From: JAHEDH01 sp965364515
GTDB taxonomy: Bacteria > Actinomycetota > Acidimicrobiia > Spongiisociales > ZC4RG35
Direction: 5' to 3'
DNA length: 13,218 nt
Assembly: GCA_965364515.1 (NCBI GenBank)
Contig: CBDTXZ010000079.1
Location: 1 to 13,218, forward strand
The first letter of the stretch is position 1; the number at the start of each line of letters is the position of its first letter. The notes under the pieces were generated by a model. The model was given only the letters and a program-made list of their open reading frames with translations. It ran no database searches and was not told the DNA's origin. Below, in pieces: positions 5,613 through 12,358 of this stretch. The position numbers and the translations under genes were made by a program.

Positions 5613-7222
5613 TTTCCGCCGAAGGCATCGGATTCCGCGCCTTCGGCTTCCCCGTCACCATCAACTGGTTCCACTTCCTGCTGCCTGCTCTTTGGCTCAG
5701 TGGGATCGACTTCGACCGCCTGCGTCCCGGTGTGTCGGCGATCGGAATCGTGCTCGCGTACACCGGTGCGATCGTGATCGGGGTGCTCGGTCACGAGTTG
5801 GGTCACGCATTTGCTGCGCGGTCGATCGGCGCCGACGCAAAGATCGACCTCATCCTCTTCGGCGGTCTGACGACCTGGTCGACGGGGAAGCCGATCACGG
5901 CCAGACAGCGGCTCAGGGTGTCTCTCGCCGGGCCGATCGTGGGAATACTGCTCGGAGCGTTTTCGTGGTTCGTCGCCCAGTGGCTGCCGGAATGGCGGGT
6001 CGAGTTCACCGTGTTTCTCGAGTTGCTCACAGAGGTGGCCCTGATCTGGGGCATCTTCAACCTGGTGCCGTTCCCGGGCTTCGACGGCGGTCACAGCCTC
6101 GACGCCGCCCTCGAGATGTTTGCGCCCCGGCGAGCCGCCAGACTCGGCGCCATCATCAAGGGCGTGACCGCCGTGCTGGGAATCGGCGCCCTGTGGTACT
6201 TCTTCGGTCCGTTCTCCGCTCTCATCTTGGCCTTCTTCGTGTTTCGTGGCGGGGCGTCGCCCCTCCAGGAATACAGACGCAGCTTCGACAGCGAGCACGA
6301 GAAAGCCATCAACGATGCCGTGACGCTCGCAAGAGCGGGTCGACTCGAGGCTGCGCTGCGGCGACTCGACGACACTGCTGGCGCCCCTCGATCCCGGGAG
6401 CTCCAACGCAACATCGACAATCTACGGACCACGCTGCTGTTCTGGCTCGGTCGGTGGGATCAACTCACCGCCATGCCAGACGGGATGATCGACGAGAAGA
6501 CCCGCGCCATCGCCCTGATGCAGAGCGGACAGCTCGCACAGGCGGAGGTGGTCATTCGTTCCGCTCCCTCCGACGGCAGCCGGGATGCACTGCTGGCAGA
6601 GGTCCTCGCCCGTCAGGGCGTGGACATCGGCTCAGACGACGAGGTCGATCCTGCCTCCGCAGACGCCCTGATCGAGCGGGCCAGACAGCTCGCAGCCGAC
6701 GATCCCGGGATCGCAGCCCGCATCGCCGAGGCGGCGATCGACTCCGAGGCGCTGTCGCCGGGGAATCGCGTCGTTGCACTGATACTCGCCGGACGGATCG
6801 AAGACGCCCGGGTCGTAGCGACAGGTCTCGGCCCGGACGCCGCGTGGTTCGTCGAGGCCATCGACAGGGCGGCCAACGGTCATGATCTCGAATCGCACCT
6901 CGACACAGCCGCGTCGGCCGAGCTGCTCGGCTCGGCCCAGATCCTGCTGCATCAATTGGGTCGCTACGAGGCTGCGATCGCAGTCGGACGCAAGGCGCTG
7001 GAACGGGGAGGTGACATGTCTGTGATCGGATTCAACATCGCTTGCTCCGCAGTTCGATCCGGTGATACCGACATGGGTGTCGCCTTCGTCGAGTCTGTCG
7101 TGGAGGACGGCCTCGACGTCACCAAGATCGTGTCCGACCACGATCTCGCCGTCCTGCGGGGCACGGACTCTTTTGCAGCCGCCCTCGGCGAGTCGGGCCC
7201 GGTAGGGTCCGCCGGACCATGA
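5597..7222 (+). CDS. M50 site-2-type intramembrane metalloprotease with helical-repeat (TPR-like) C-terminus
   Basis: A 541-residue protein in two parts. Residues ~1-220 are a polytopic membrane protease: zinc-site HELGH (H66, E67, H70) in a hydrophobic segment, and the second-ligand motif NLVPFPGFDGGH (155-166, Asp 163). Such enzymes cut transmembrane segments of anti-sigma factors or other membrane proteins. Residues ~235-540 are soluble, Ala/Leu-rich paired helices resembling TPR units. They end in FNIACSAVRSGD and DHDLAVLRGTDSFAAAL, typical of the last TPR-type unit. I see neither the CBS pair nor the PDZ domain common in other M50 groups, so the tail may recruit the substrate or a partner. 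The substrate is unknown. The start overlaps the photolyase-like gene by 16 bp, implying coupling. A truncated protease-only protein is not indicated; the frame is intact. Confidence 0.88.
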   Translation: MATKLISAEGIGFRAFGFPVTINWFHFLLPALWLSGIDFDRLRPGVSAIGIVLAYTGAIVIGVLGHELGHAFAARSIGADAKIDLILFGGLTTWSTGKPITARQRLRVSLAGPIVGILLGAFSWFVAQWLPEWRVEFTVFLELLTEVALIWGIFNLVPFPGFDGGHSLDAALEMFAPRRAARLGAIIKGVTAVLGIGALWYFFGPFSALILAFFVFRGGASPLQEYRRSFDSEHEKAINDAVTLARAGRLEAALRRLDDTAGAPRSRELQRNIDNLRTTLLFWLGRWDQLTAMPDGMIDEKTRAIALMQSGQLAQAEVVIRSAPSDGSRDALLAEVLARQGVDIGSDDEVDPASADALIERARQLAADDPGIAARIAEAAIDSEALSPGNRVVALILAGRIEDARVVATGLGPDAAWFVEAIDRAANGHDLESHLDTAASAELLGSAQILLHQLGRYEAAIAVGRKALERGGDMSVIGFNIACSAVRSGDTDMGVAFVESVVEDGLDVTKIVSDHDLAVLRGTDSFAAALGESGPVGSAGP

Positions 7223-7629
7223 AGCTGCTGAATCTCGACCACGTCGCCATCGCGGTCAACGACCTCGACATGGCACTGGAGGGCTATCGCACCCGATATG
7301 GCGTGGAGCCACTTCATCGTGAGGTGGTCGAGGCTCAGGGCGTCGAAGAGGCGATGATCCCGGTTGGAGGGTCGTTCGTCCAGCTCCTCCAGCCGCTCGC
7401 TGCCGAAACGCCGGTCGGACGTTTCCTTGCAAGAAACGGCGAGGGTCTCCACCACGTCGCATACGCGGTCCCTGACATCGCCGTGGCCCTCGAGCACCTC
7501 CGCTCCGAGGGTGCACGTCTGATCGACGAGGCGCCCCGAGTCGGTGGCCGGGGAGCGAAGATCGCCTTCGTTCACCCCGCTGATCTCGCCGGTACGCTGA
7601 TCGAACTCGTCGAACTGAGCGACCCATGA
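7219..7629 (+). CDS. mce: Methylmalonyl-CoA epimerase
   Basis: A 136-residue VOC-fold protein, the family's usual size. It interconverts (S)- and (R)-methylmalonyl-CoA between propionyl-CoA carboxylase and methylmalonyl-CoA mutase. The two VOC half-repeats are clear: LDHVAIAVNDLDMAL and EGLHHVAYAVPDIAVAL. Expected metal ligands are H8, Q55 (in VQLLQPL), H78 and E129 (in TLIELVE). HREVVEAQGVEEA (33-45) carries the glutamates usually linked to proton transfer. Its ATG overlaps the protease stop by 4 bp (ATGA), and its own stop overlaps the next gene the same way, so it is translated within the four-gene chain. Neither the mutase nor the carboxylase core is in this window. Confidence 0.9.
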   Translation: MKLLNLDHVAIAVNDLDMALEGYRTRYGVEPLHREVVEAQGVEEAMIPVGGSFVQLLQPLAAETPVGRFLARNGEGLHHVAYAVPDIAVALEHLRSEGARLIDEAPRVGGRGAKIAFVHPADLAGTLIELVELSDP

Positions 7630-7841
7630 CAGCGATCCACATCACCGGTGGAGCCGACGATTACCAGGCTGCGGCGATCGTCGCAGTGATCCAACACGTG
7701 GAGTCGGAGGCTGCGGCGGTCCGCCGTCCGAAGAATCCGAACGCACAGAGCGCCTGGCTGCGCACCGGCCGGCACGGCCCGATCGGACGGTTCGATCCGC
7801 CGATCGTCCCTGATCCAGGGCTGAATTGGGAATCCAGCTGA
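7626..7841 (+). CDS. Small protein, candidate acyl-CoA carboxylase epsilon (AccE-like) subunit
   Basis: 71 residues, starting in an ATGA overlap with mce. The layout fits actinobacterial AccE-type proteins: a short helix rich in Ala/Val (DDYQAAAIVAVIQHVESEA), then a basic, Pro/Gly-rich tail with conserved-looking Trp residues (SAWLRTGRHG, and NWESS at the end). Epsilon subunits stabilise the complex between the biotin carboxylase and carboxyltransferase subunits of acyl-CoA carboxylases. The neighbouring epimerase supports a role with propionyl-CoA carboxylase. No catalytic carboxylase gene is adjacent, which is unusual, and the family match is by pattern only. If wrong, it is a small hypothetical protein translationally coupled to mce. 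Confidence 0.55.
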   Translation: MTAIHITGGADDYQAAAIVAVIQHVESEAAAVRRPKNPNAQSAWLRTGRHGPIGRFDPPIVPDPGLNWESS

Positions 7842-7869
7842 GCCGCCATCGCGGCCCGGAGCGATCACG

Positions 7870-7896
7870 TACGCTGTGACCTTCGGCGTAGGAAGG
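7870..7896 (+). promoter_or_regulatory. Candidate -10 box and Shine-Dalgarno deciding the ilvE start
   Basis: TACGCT (7870-7875) fits a -10 box, and GGAAGG (7891-7896) is a clear ribosome binding site 6 nt before GTG 7903. The upstream in-frame GTG at 7876 directly abuts the -10 candidate and has no such site. The binding site is well supported; the -10 box is weak and has no clear -35. Confidence 0.45.
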
Positions 7897-7902
7897 ACGA
7901 TC

Positions 7903-8922
7903 GTGACCGTTGACATCCCCGAAGCACCCACTGGTCCCTTCGGTACGGTCTTCGGCGAGTCGTTCAGCGTCGCCCGTTGGGCCGACGGCGAGTGGGAGAC
8001 CCCGACGTTGGGCCCGATCGAGCCGTTCTCGTTCCATCCGGCAACCCACGTCCTCCACTACGGCAGCGCTTGCTTCGAAGGACTCAAGGCGCATCGCGGC
8101 GACGACAACGTCGTCCGGATCTTCCGTCTTCACCGACACGTCGAGCGCATGCAGTCGTCGGCCGAGGTCCTGCGGTTGCCCGTGCCCGACGCAGACATGC
8201 TCGGCGGGATGATCACCGATGTGGTCGCCGGCAATCTCCATCTGGTTCCGGCGGCTCCCGGATCGCTCTATCTCAGACCGACGCTGATCGGAACCGAGCC
8301 CAACATCGGCGCTGCCGCCGCCCCTTCCAAGACGGCTCTGCTCTATGTGCTTCCGAGCCCGGTGGGCGACTACTTCAAGGGTGGGATCAGGCCGCTCAAA
8401 GTCAAGGTCGAGACGATTCAGCCCAGGAGCACGCCGGCGTTCGGCTCGGTCAAGACGGGAGCGAACTACGCCATGGCTCTCGGGATCACACTCGACGCCA
8501 AGGCGGAACTCGGGATCGATCAGGTGCTGTTCGCCCCCGGAGGCGATGTTCAGGAGACCGGCGCCTCGAACTTCTTGCTACTGCGGGAGAAGCACATCCT
8601 GACGAAGGCGCTCGACTCGTCGTTCCTCCATGGTGTGACTCGCGACTCCGTCCTCGAACTCGCCCGCGGAATGGGCTACGAGGTCGAGGAGCGTGACTTC
8701 ACCGTCGACGAGATGATCGAGTGGGCCGAAGACGGTGAGGCCGCCCTTTCGGGTACGGCGGCGGTTCTGGGAGGGGTTGGAGCCATGATCGTCGACGGCG
8801 AAGAGATCACTTTCGGGTCCGGTGAGGTGGGGCCCACCACCCTCGAGTTGCGTCAGGCGCTCACCGATCTCCAACTCGGCCGGACCGACGACACCCACGG
8901 CTGGACCACCATCGTCCGCTGA
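7903..8922 (+). CDS. ilvE: Branched-chain amino acid aminotransferase
   Basis: A 339-residue PLP enzyme of fold type IV. It transfers amino groups between Leu, Ile or Val and 2-oxoglutarate, the last step of branched-chain amino acid synthesis and the first of breakdown. LHYGSACFEGLKAHRG (51-66) and RIFRLHRHVERMQSSAEVLRL are signatures of the longer BCAT group. The Schiff-base lysine is K184 in GSVKTGANYAMAL, E218 in QETGASNF sits by the cofactor, and R125 in LYLRPTLIGTE is in the substrate region. The GTG at 7903 has a good GGAAGG site 6 nt upstream, so it is preferred over GTG 7876, which would add 9 residues. It is separated from the preceding gene by 61 bp and probably has its own promoter. 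It converges on murJ across an inverted repeat. Confidence 0.93.
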   Translation: MTVDIPEAPTGPFGTVFGESFSVARWADGEWETPTLGPIEPFSFHPATHVLHYGSACFEGLKAHRGDDNVVRIFRLHRHVERMQSSAEVLRLPVPDADMLGGMITDVVAGNLHLVPAAPGSLYLRPTLIGTEPNIGAAAAPSKTALLYVLPSPVGDYFKGGIRPLKVKVETIQPRSTPAFGSVKTGANYAMALGITLDAKAELGIDQVLFAPGGDVQETGASNFLLLREKHILTKALDSSFLHGVTRDSVLELARGMGYEVEERDFTVDEMIEWAEDGEAALSGTAAVLGGVGAMIVDGEEITFGSGEVGPTTLELRQALTDLQLGRTDDTHGWTTIVR

Positions 8923-8925
8923 ATC

Positions 8926-8976
8926 CGTTCTTGTGACGCGAACAGCGATATTGCGGGCATTCCCGTCACAAGAACG
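8926..8976. terminator. Perfect 13-bp inverted repeat between convergent ilvE and murJ; candidate bidirectional terminator or palindromic element
   Basis: CGTTCTTGTGACG (8926-8938) and its exact reverse complement CGTCACAAGAACG (8964-8976) flank 25 bases. A second hairpin, CGGG-CATT-CCCG (8954-8965), overlaps the inner edge and would compete with the long stem. There is no U-tract on either side, so a classical Rho-independent terminator is not fully supported. The right arm contains the stop and last codons of murJ. A dispersed REP-like element is the alternative. Confidence 0.5.
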
Positions 8977-10522
8977 CACGGAGCCGGCGCGTCAGGCGGT
9001 CGACGACGTGTGACACCTCGTCGATGGCGAGGAGGCGTGCGAGACCGAGATAGCCGAGACCTCCCAGAACCGCCGCACCGATCCCGGCGGCAGGATCGGG
9101 CAGGAGACCCTCGAGTGCGATCAATGTCAGCAACGCGATCACGCCGGCGATCGCCGCAGCCGTCGTCACCTTGGCGATGAACCATCCGAAACCGATTGCC
9201 TCGGAGCCGGAACCCTCCCGGAGCCATGCGCCGGTGATGGCGATCGCATAGAGGCCGACCCCCACCGTGGATCCGGCGGCGATGCCTTCGCCCCCGAACC
9301 TGTCCGTGAGAGAGAAGAGGATCGGGATCACGACCGCCGTGGTGATCGTGCCGATCACGACCGGCAGCCACATGCGGTGCTGTGCGTAGAAGGCCCGGGT
9401 CGTGATCTGATGCATCACCCAGAAGGGGATCGACAGTGAAAAGAACAAAAGGAACGACGCCACCACCTGAGTGTCCGCCGCGCTGAACTCTCCCCACTGG
9501 AAGACGATGCGGACGATGACCTCCCTGGTCGGGATGATGAGGCCGGTGGCGAGTGCTCCGACGGCGATCGCGGTCCGAAGTGAGACGGTCACCGTGTTGC
9601 GCATCTCATCCAGTCTGCGTTCGGAGAAGAGCCGCGCCATGAACGGGAAGCTTGCGACCCCCGCCGCCTGGGCGATCACCCCCACGGGCAGCATGTTGAG
9701 ACGGCGGGCGAAATTGAGGCCGGCAGTGGTGCCTGGCTCTGCGAACTGGCCGAAGAACCGCGGCCACTGCTCGTCGAGGGCCACGACGGTCTGACCGACC
9801 ATGAGTGGGAGGGCCAGACGCAGATACCTGCCGGTCGCAGGGTGCGAACGCTCCACGCCGCGCACCAACCGGATCCCGAGCCGGTGAGCCCCCCACCACT
9901 GCAGCCCGAAACTCCCGATCGCCGCACCAACGAGACCGCCGACCAGGAACCACATCGGCGTCGGCTCGGCTGCCGCTGCGCCGATCACGCCGCCGAGGAT
10001 GATCCCACCGTTGTAGAAGAGCGGGCCCAGCGCCGGCACGGTGAACCGCTTCTCGGCGTATTGGGCGGCGGTGAAGAGCCCGCCGAGGAGGAAGAAGGTC
10101 TGGAGCCCGATCGCCACCCGGGTGAGGGGCACCAGACGGTCGATCAGGCCAGCGTCGAGCTGGTTGAACACCAGCTCCACCAGTGGTCGAGCGAACACCA
10201 GTCCGGCGGCGAGCAGGACCAGGGCGATCGCGGCGACCGCACGGAACACCGCCGTGAAGCTCCGGTTGAGCTCGGTTTCGTCGCCTGAGGCGTGGTGCTC
10301 GGTGAGGATGGGCACGAGCGTGATGGCCAGGTAGCCGCCTGCGAGGAGGAAGTAGAGGTAGTCGGGCAGCGTGAAGGCGTTGACATAGAGGTCGGTCTCC
10401 ACGGTGCGCCCGAGCAGGGCTCCGATGACCTGCTCTCGGACGACTCCCAACAGCCGTGACAGCAACACACCGATCGACACGATGGCCGCTGCCTGACCGA
10501 GCGAAGCCGAGCGACGACTCAT
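8966..10522 (-). CDS. murJ: Lipid II flippase MurJ (MviN family)
   Basis: 518 residues with about 13-14 hydrophobic segments spread over the whole chain, as in the MOP-superfamily flippase that moves lipid II across the membrane for peptidoglycan synthesis. The N-terminal SRLLGVVREQVIGALLG (22-38) carries the conserved arginines, TDLYVNAFTLPDYL (43-56) the conserved acidic residue D44, and GLNFARRLNMLPVGVIAQAA the central helix signature. Mycobacterial MviN has an added pseudokinase part; this protein does not. A longer frame begins at 10717, but it runs into the PHP gene and the added residues are arginine-rich and unlike the family. ATG 10522 overlaps the PHP stop as ATGA, which fixes the start and implies coupling. 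It converges on ilvE and its stop lies in the 13-bp inverted repeat. Confidence 0.93.
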   Translation of the reverse strand: MSRRSASLGQAAAIVSIGVLLSRLLGVVREQVIGALLGRTVETDLYVNAFTLPDYLYFLLAGGYLAITLVPILTEHHASGDETELNRSFTAVFRAVAAIALVLLAAGLVFARPLVELVFNQLDAGLIDRLVPLTRVAIGLQTFFLLGGLFTAAQYAEKRFTVPALGPLFYNGGIILGGVIGAAAAEPTPMWFLVGGLVGAAIGSFGLQWWGAHRLGIRLVRGVERSHPATGRYLRLALPLMVGQTVVALDEQWPRFFGQFAEPGTTAGLNFARRLNMLPVGVIAQAAGVASFPFMARLFSERRLDEMRNTVTVSLRTAIAVGALATGLIIPTREVIVRIVFQWGEFSAADTQVVASFLLFFSLSIPFWVMHQITTRAFYAQHRMWLPVVIGTITTAVVIPILFSLTDRFGGEGIAAGSTVGVGLYAIAITGAWLREGSGSEAIGFGWFIAKVTTAAAIAGVIALLTLIALEGLLPDPAAGIGAAVLGGLGYLGLARLLAIDEVSHVVDRLTRRLRAFL

Positions 10523-11367
10523 CGGGTCACGGCGAAATGCCGGAGGTCGTCGAGGATCGAGTCGGGCACCGGGATCCCGGCACGGCCGAGACCGAGTGCG
10601 ACGTCGTGTTTGTAGCTGCCGTGATAGTCGGAGCCACCCGAAGCCAGCAGCCCGAACCGATCCGCCAGCGCCACCATTCCCGCCCGTCCATCGGCGGGGT
10701 AGCTGCCGTAGTGGCACTCGATCCCGATCAACCCATGTGCGCCGAGGTCGGCGAGCAGGTCCGCCATCTCGAACCGATTGTCGATCCCGAGCGTGTGCGG
10801 GTGGGCGAGGATCGGGACGGCACCGGATGCCCGGGCGAGTTGGATCGCCTCTCGCGCCCCGAGGCGCTCCCGACCGACGTAGGCGGGCCGACCGTTGCCG
10901 AGATACTCGTCGAATGCCTGTTCCATCGAATCGACGTAGCCGTGGCGGACCATGACGGCGGCGATGTGCGGACGTCCCACCGTTCCCTGTCCTGCCTGTT
11001 CGAGCACCTCGTCGAGTGAGATCCGGAGGCCCAGATCCTCGAGACGTTCCACGATCCGAGCGTTTCGCCCGTCACGGGCAGCCTGCAGTCCGGCCAGGCG
11101 ATCCTGAAGTGGCCCGGCGCCGAGATCCAGCCAGAGCACGACCAGATGCATCCCGCCTCTGTCGTAGTCGAGCGACAATTCGACGCCTGGGATCAGTTCG
11201 ATTCCGCGCGCCTCGGCGGCCGCCCTGGCCTCGGGAATCCCCTCGAGGGTGTCGTGGTCGGTCAAGGCGACTGCGGTGAGGCGCATCTCGGCAGCGTGTT
11301 GGAACAACTCCTCGGGCGAGTCGGAGCCATCCGAGAAGGAGCTGTGCGTGTGGAGGTCGATCGCCAT
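10519..11367 (-). CDS. PHP-domain metal-dependent phosphoesterase, YciV/RNase AM-like
   Basis: A 282-residue cytosolic protein with a complete PHP active site: DLHTHSSFSDGS (H6, H8, D13), LTDHDTLEG (D37, H38), E63 in GVELS, H74, HPH (H189, H191), H219 and SDYHG (D247, H249). Length and layout match the YciV/TrpH group, which includes enzymes acting on 3',5'-nucleoside bisphosphates and the 5' ends of RNA; the exact substrate here is inferred. Start 11367 is chosen because AIDLHTH is the standard N-terminus and TAGCCT lies exactly 7 nt upstream. An in-frame ATG at 11433 would add 22 residues with no family likeness. It is followed without a gap by murJ (ATGA overlap), an odd functional pair. 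Confidence 0.88.
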   Translation of the reverse strand: MAIDLHTHSSFSDGSDSPEELFQHAAEMRLTAVALTDHDTLEGIPEARAAAEARGIELIPGVELSLDYDRGGMHLVVLWLDLGAGPLQDRLAGLQAARDGRNARIVERLEDLGLRISLDEVLEQAGQGTVGRPHIAAVMVRHGYVDSMEQAFDEYLGNGRPAYVGRERLGAREAIQLARASGAVPILAHPHTLGIDNRFEMADLLADLGAHGLIGIECHYGSYPADGRAGMVALADRFGLLASGGSDYHGSYKHDVALGLGRAGIPVPDSILDDLRHFAVTR

Positions 11368-11374
11368 CGAGGCG

Positions 11375-11380
11375 AGGCTA
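11375..11380 (-). promoter_or_regulatory. Candidate -10 box for a leaderless PHP-murJ transcript
   Basis: TAGCCT on the minus strand, 7 nt before ATG 11367: TANNNT-N7-ATG, the same spacing as at the thiolase gene. No Shine-Dalgarno is present. If real, the PHP-murJ pair has its own start despite following the cyclophilin gene by only 136 bp. Confidence 0.35.
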
Positions 11381-11503
11381 GGCGAGCGGAAGTGGGCCGA
11401 AGGTCGATCGTTTCGTCTCGGCTCCGCACTCATGGGCGCTCTGAGGGCTCGGCGTATCGGCCTGCGGGCCAGGCGGGCCTGCTCCGTCGGCGCGGGCGGG
11501 CCG

Positions 11504-12277
11504 CTACTCGTCGATTCGGATGCTCTCGATGTAGGCGGTCTCGGTGGGCTTGCTCTCCTCCCGAGTCGCCCCCCGGACCGTCTCGATGTCGGCGATCGCC
11601 TGCACGGTGTCCATACCCGACACCACTCGCCCGATGACGTTGAAGGTGGGGGAGAGGATCGCCCCCTGGGAGCCATGAACGATGAAGAACTGGCTGCCCG
11701 TCGAGTTGCTGGCCGGGGCCTTCGCCAAGGCCACGACCCCCTCTTCGTACACGAAGTCGTCGTCGGGGAACTCGTCGGGGACGTTGTATCCAGGGCCTCC
11801 GGTTCCGGACGCCGTCGGGTCACCACCCTGGATGACGAAGTCGTCGACGATCCTGTGGAACGCGGTTCCCTCGTAGAACCCCTGCTGTGCGAGCCACGCG
11901 AACGAGTTGACCGACAGTGGGGAGGTCTCGATGTCGAGCTCGATGACGATCTCGCCACAGGAGGTCTCGATGGTTGCAGTGGCGCCATCGGAGAGCTCCA
12001 CCTCGTCGGGAGCGTCGTAATCGACCTCTTCGGCAGCGGGCGGCGTCTCGGCGCCGCACGCGGTTGGCTGCTCGCGGAGCTCGGCGTACGCCGGGGGCAG
12101 CCCCTCCTCGCCCCCGGTGAGCGCCGGGACCACGACCAGCACCACGGCGACGGCGAGTCCGAGTCCGAGCGCCATGCGGATGCGCCTGAAGATCTCCTTG
12201 CGCTGCGCCGCCTTGCGCTCGGCTTCGCGCTTCGCCTGCCTGAGTTCCTTCTGTCGTTGCTGTTTCTCGCTGGCCAT
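11504..12277 (-). CDS. Membrane-anchored cyclophilin-type peptidyl-prolyl isomerase
   Basis: 257 residues. A very basic, Lys/Arg/Gln-rich stretch (1-34) precedes one membrane segment (~35-54), then an acidic linker and a cyclophilin domain (~98-257). Cyclophilin motifs are FHRIVDDFVIQGGDP (140-154, catalytic Arg 142 and Gln 150), GTGGPGYNVPDEF, NSTGSQFFIVHG and FNVIGRVVSGMD. The enzyme speeds cis-trans turns at proline; the anchor and orientation place the domain outside the membrane, so secreted or cell-wall proteins are likely clients. Similar N-terminally anchored cyclophilins are common in actinobacteria. It diverges from lysC and is upstream of PHP and murJ on the same strand. The 136-bp gap after it (11368-11503) is GC-rich; I see no clean terminator there. 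Confidence 0.9.
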   Translation of the reverse strand: MASEKQQRQKELRQAKREAERKAAQRKEIFRRIRMALGLGLAVAVVLVVVPALTGGEEGLPPAYAELREQPTACGAETPPAAEEVDYDAPDEVELSDGATATIETSCGEIVIELDIETSPLSVNSFAWLAQQGFYEGTAFHRIVDDFVIQGGDPTASGTGGPGYNVPDEFPDDDFVYEEGVVALAKAPASNSTGSQFFIVHGSQGAILSPTFNVIGRVVSGMDTVQAIADIETVRGATREESKPTETAYIESIRIDE

Positions 12278-12286
12278 CGGACGGTC

Positions 12287-12292
12287 AGGGTA
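12287..12292 (-). promoter_or_regulatory. Candidate -10 box of the cyclophilin gene
   Basis: TACCCT on the minus strand ends 9 nt before ATG 12277. It fits TANNNT with slightly longer spacing than the thiolase and PHP examples, giving a 5' end within a few bases of the start codon. Confidence 0.3.
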
Positions 12293-12329
12293 ACCGGCCC
12301 CGGAGATTCGGAGTTCGGCGCCGGTGTCG

Positions 12330-12335
12330 TATCCT
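12330..12335 (+). promoter_or_regulatory. Candidate -10 box of lysC
   Basis: TATCCT lies 23 nt before ATG 12359 in the divergent 81-bp gap. TTCGGA at 12307-12312 is a weak -35 at 17-bp spacing. Weak support only. Confidence 0.25.
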
Positions 12336-12358
12336 CACGAGAACTCACCAGGGTTTCC

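Noticed and set aside
4970..6406. 478-codon open frame on the minus strand
   Set aside because: Antisense to the photolyase-like and protease genes; low-complexity, charged composition and no domain.
5335..6885. 516-codon open frame on the plus strand
   Set aside because: Out of frame with the protease gene, whose HELGH and DGG motifs are intact. The product is an Arg-rich artefact.
10523..10717. 65-residue N-terminal extension of MurJ
   Set aside because: Arg-rich, overlaps the PHP gene, and ATG 10522 fits both the family N-terminus and the ATGA coupling.
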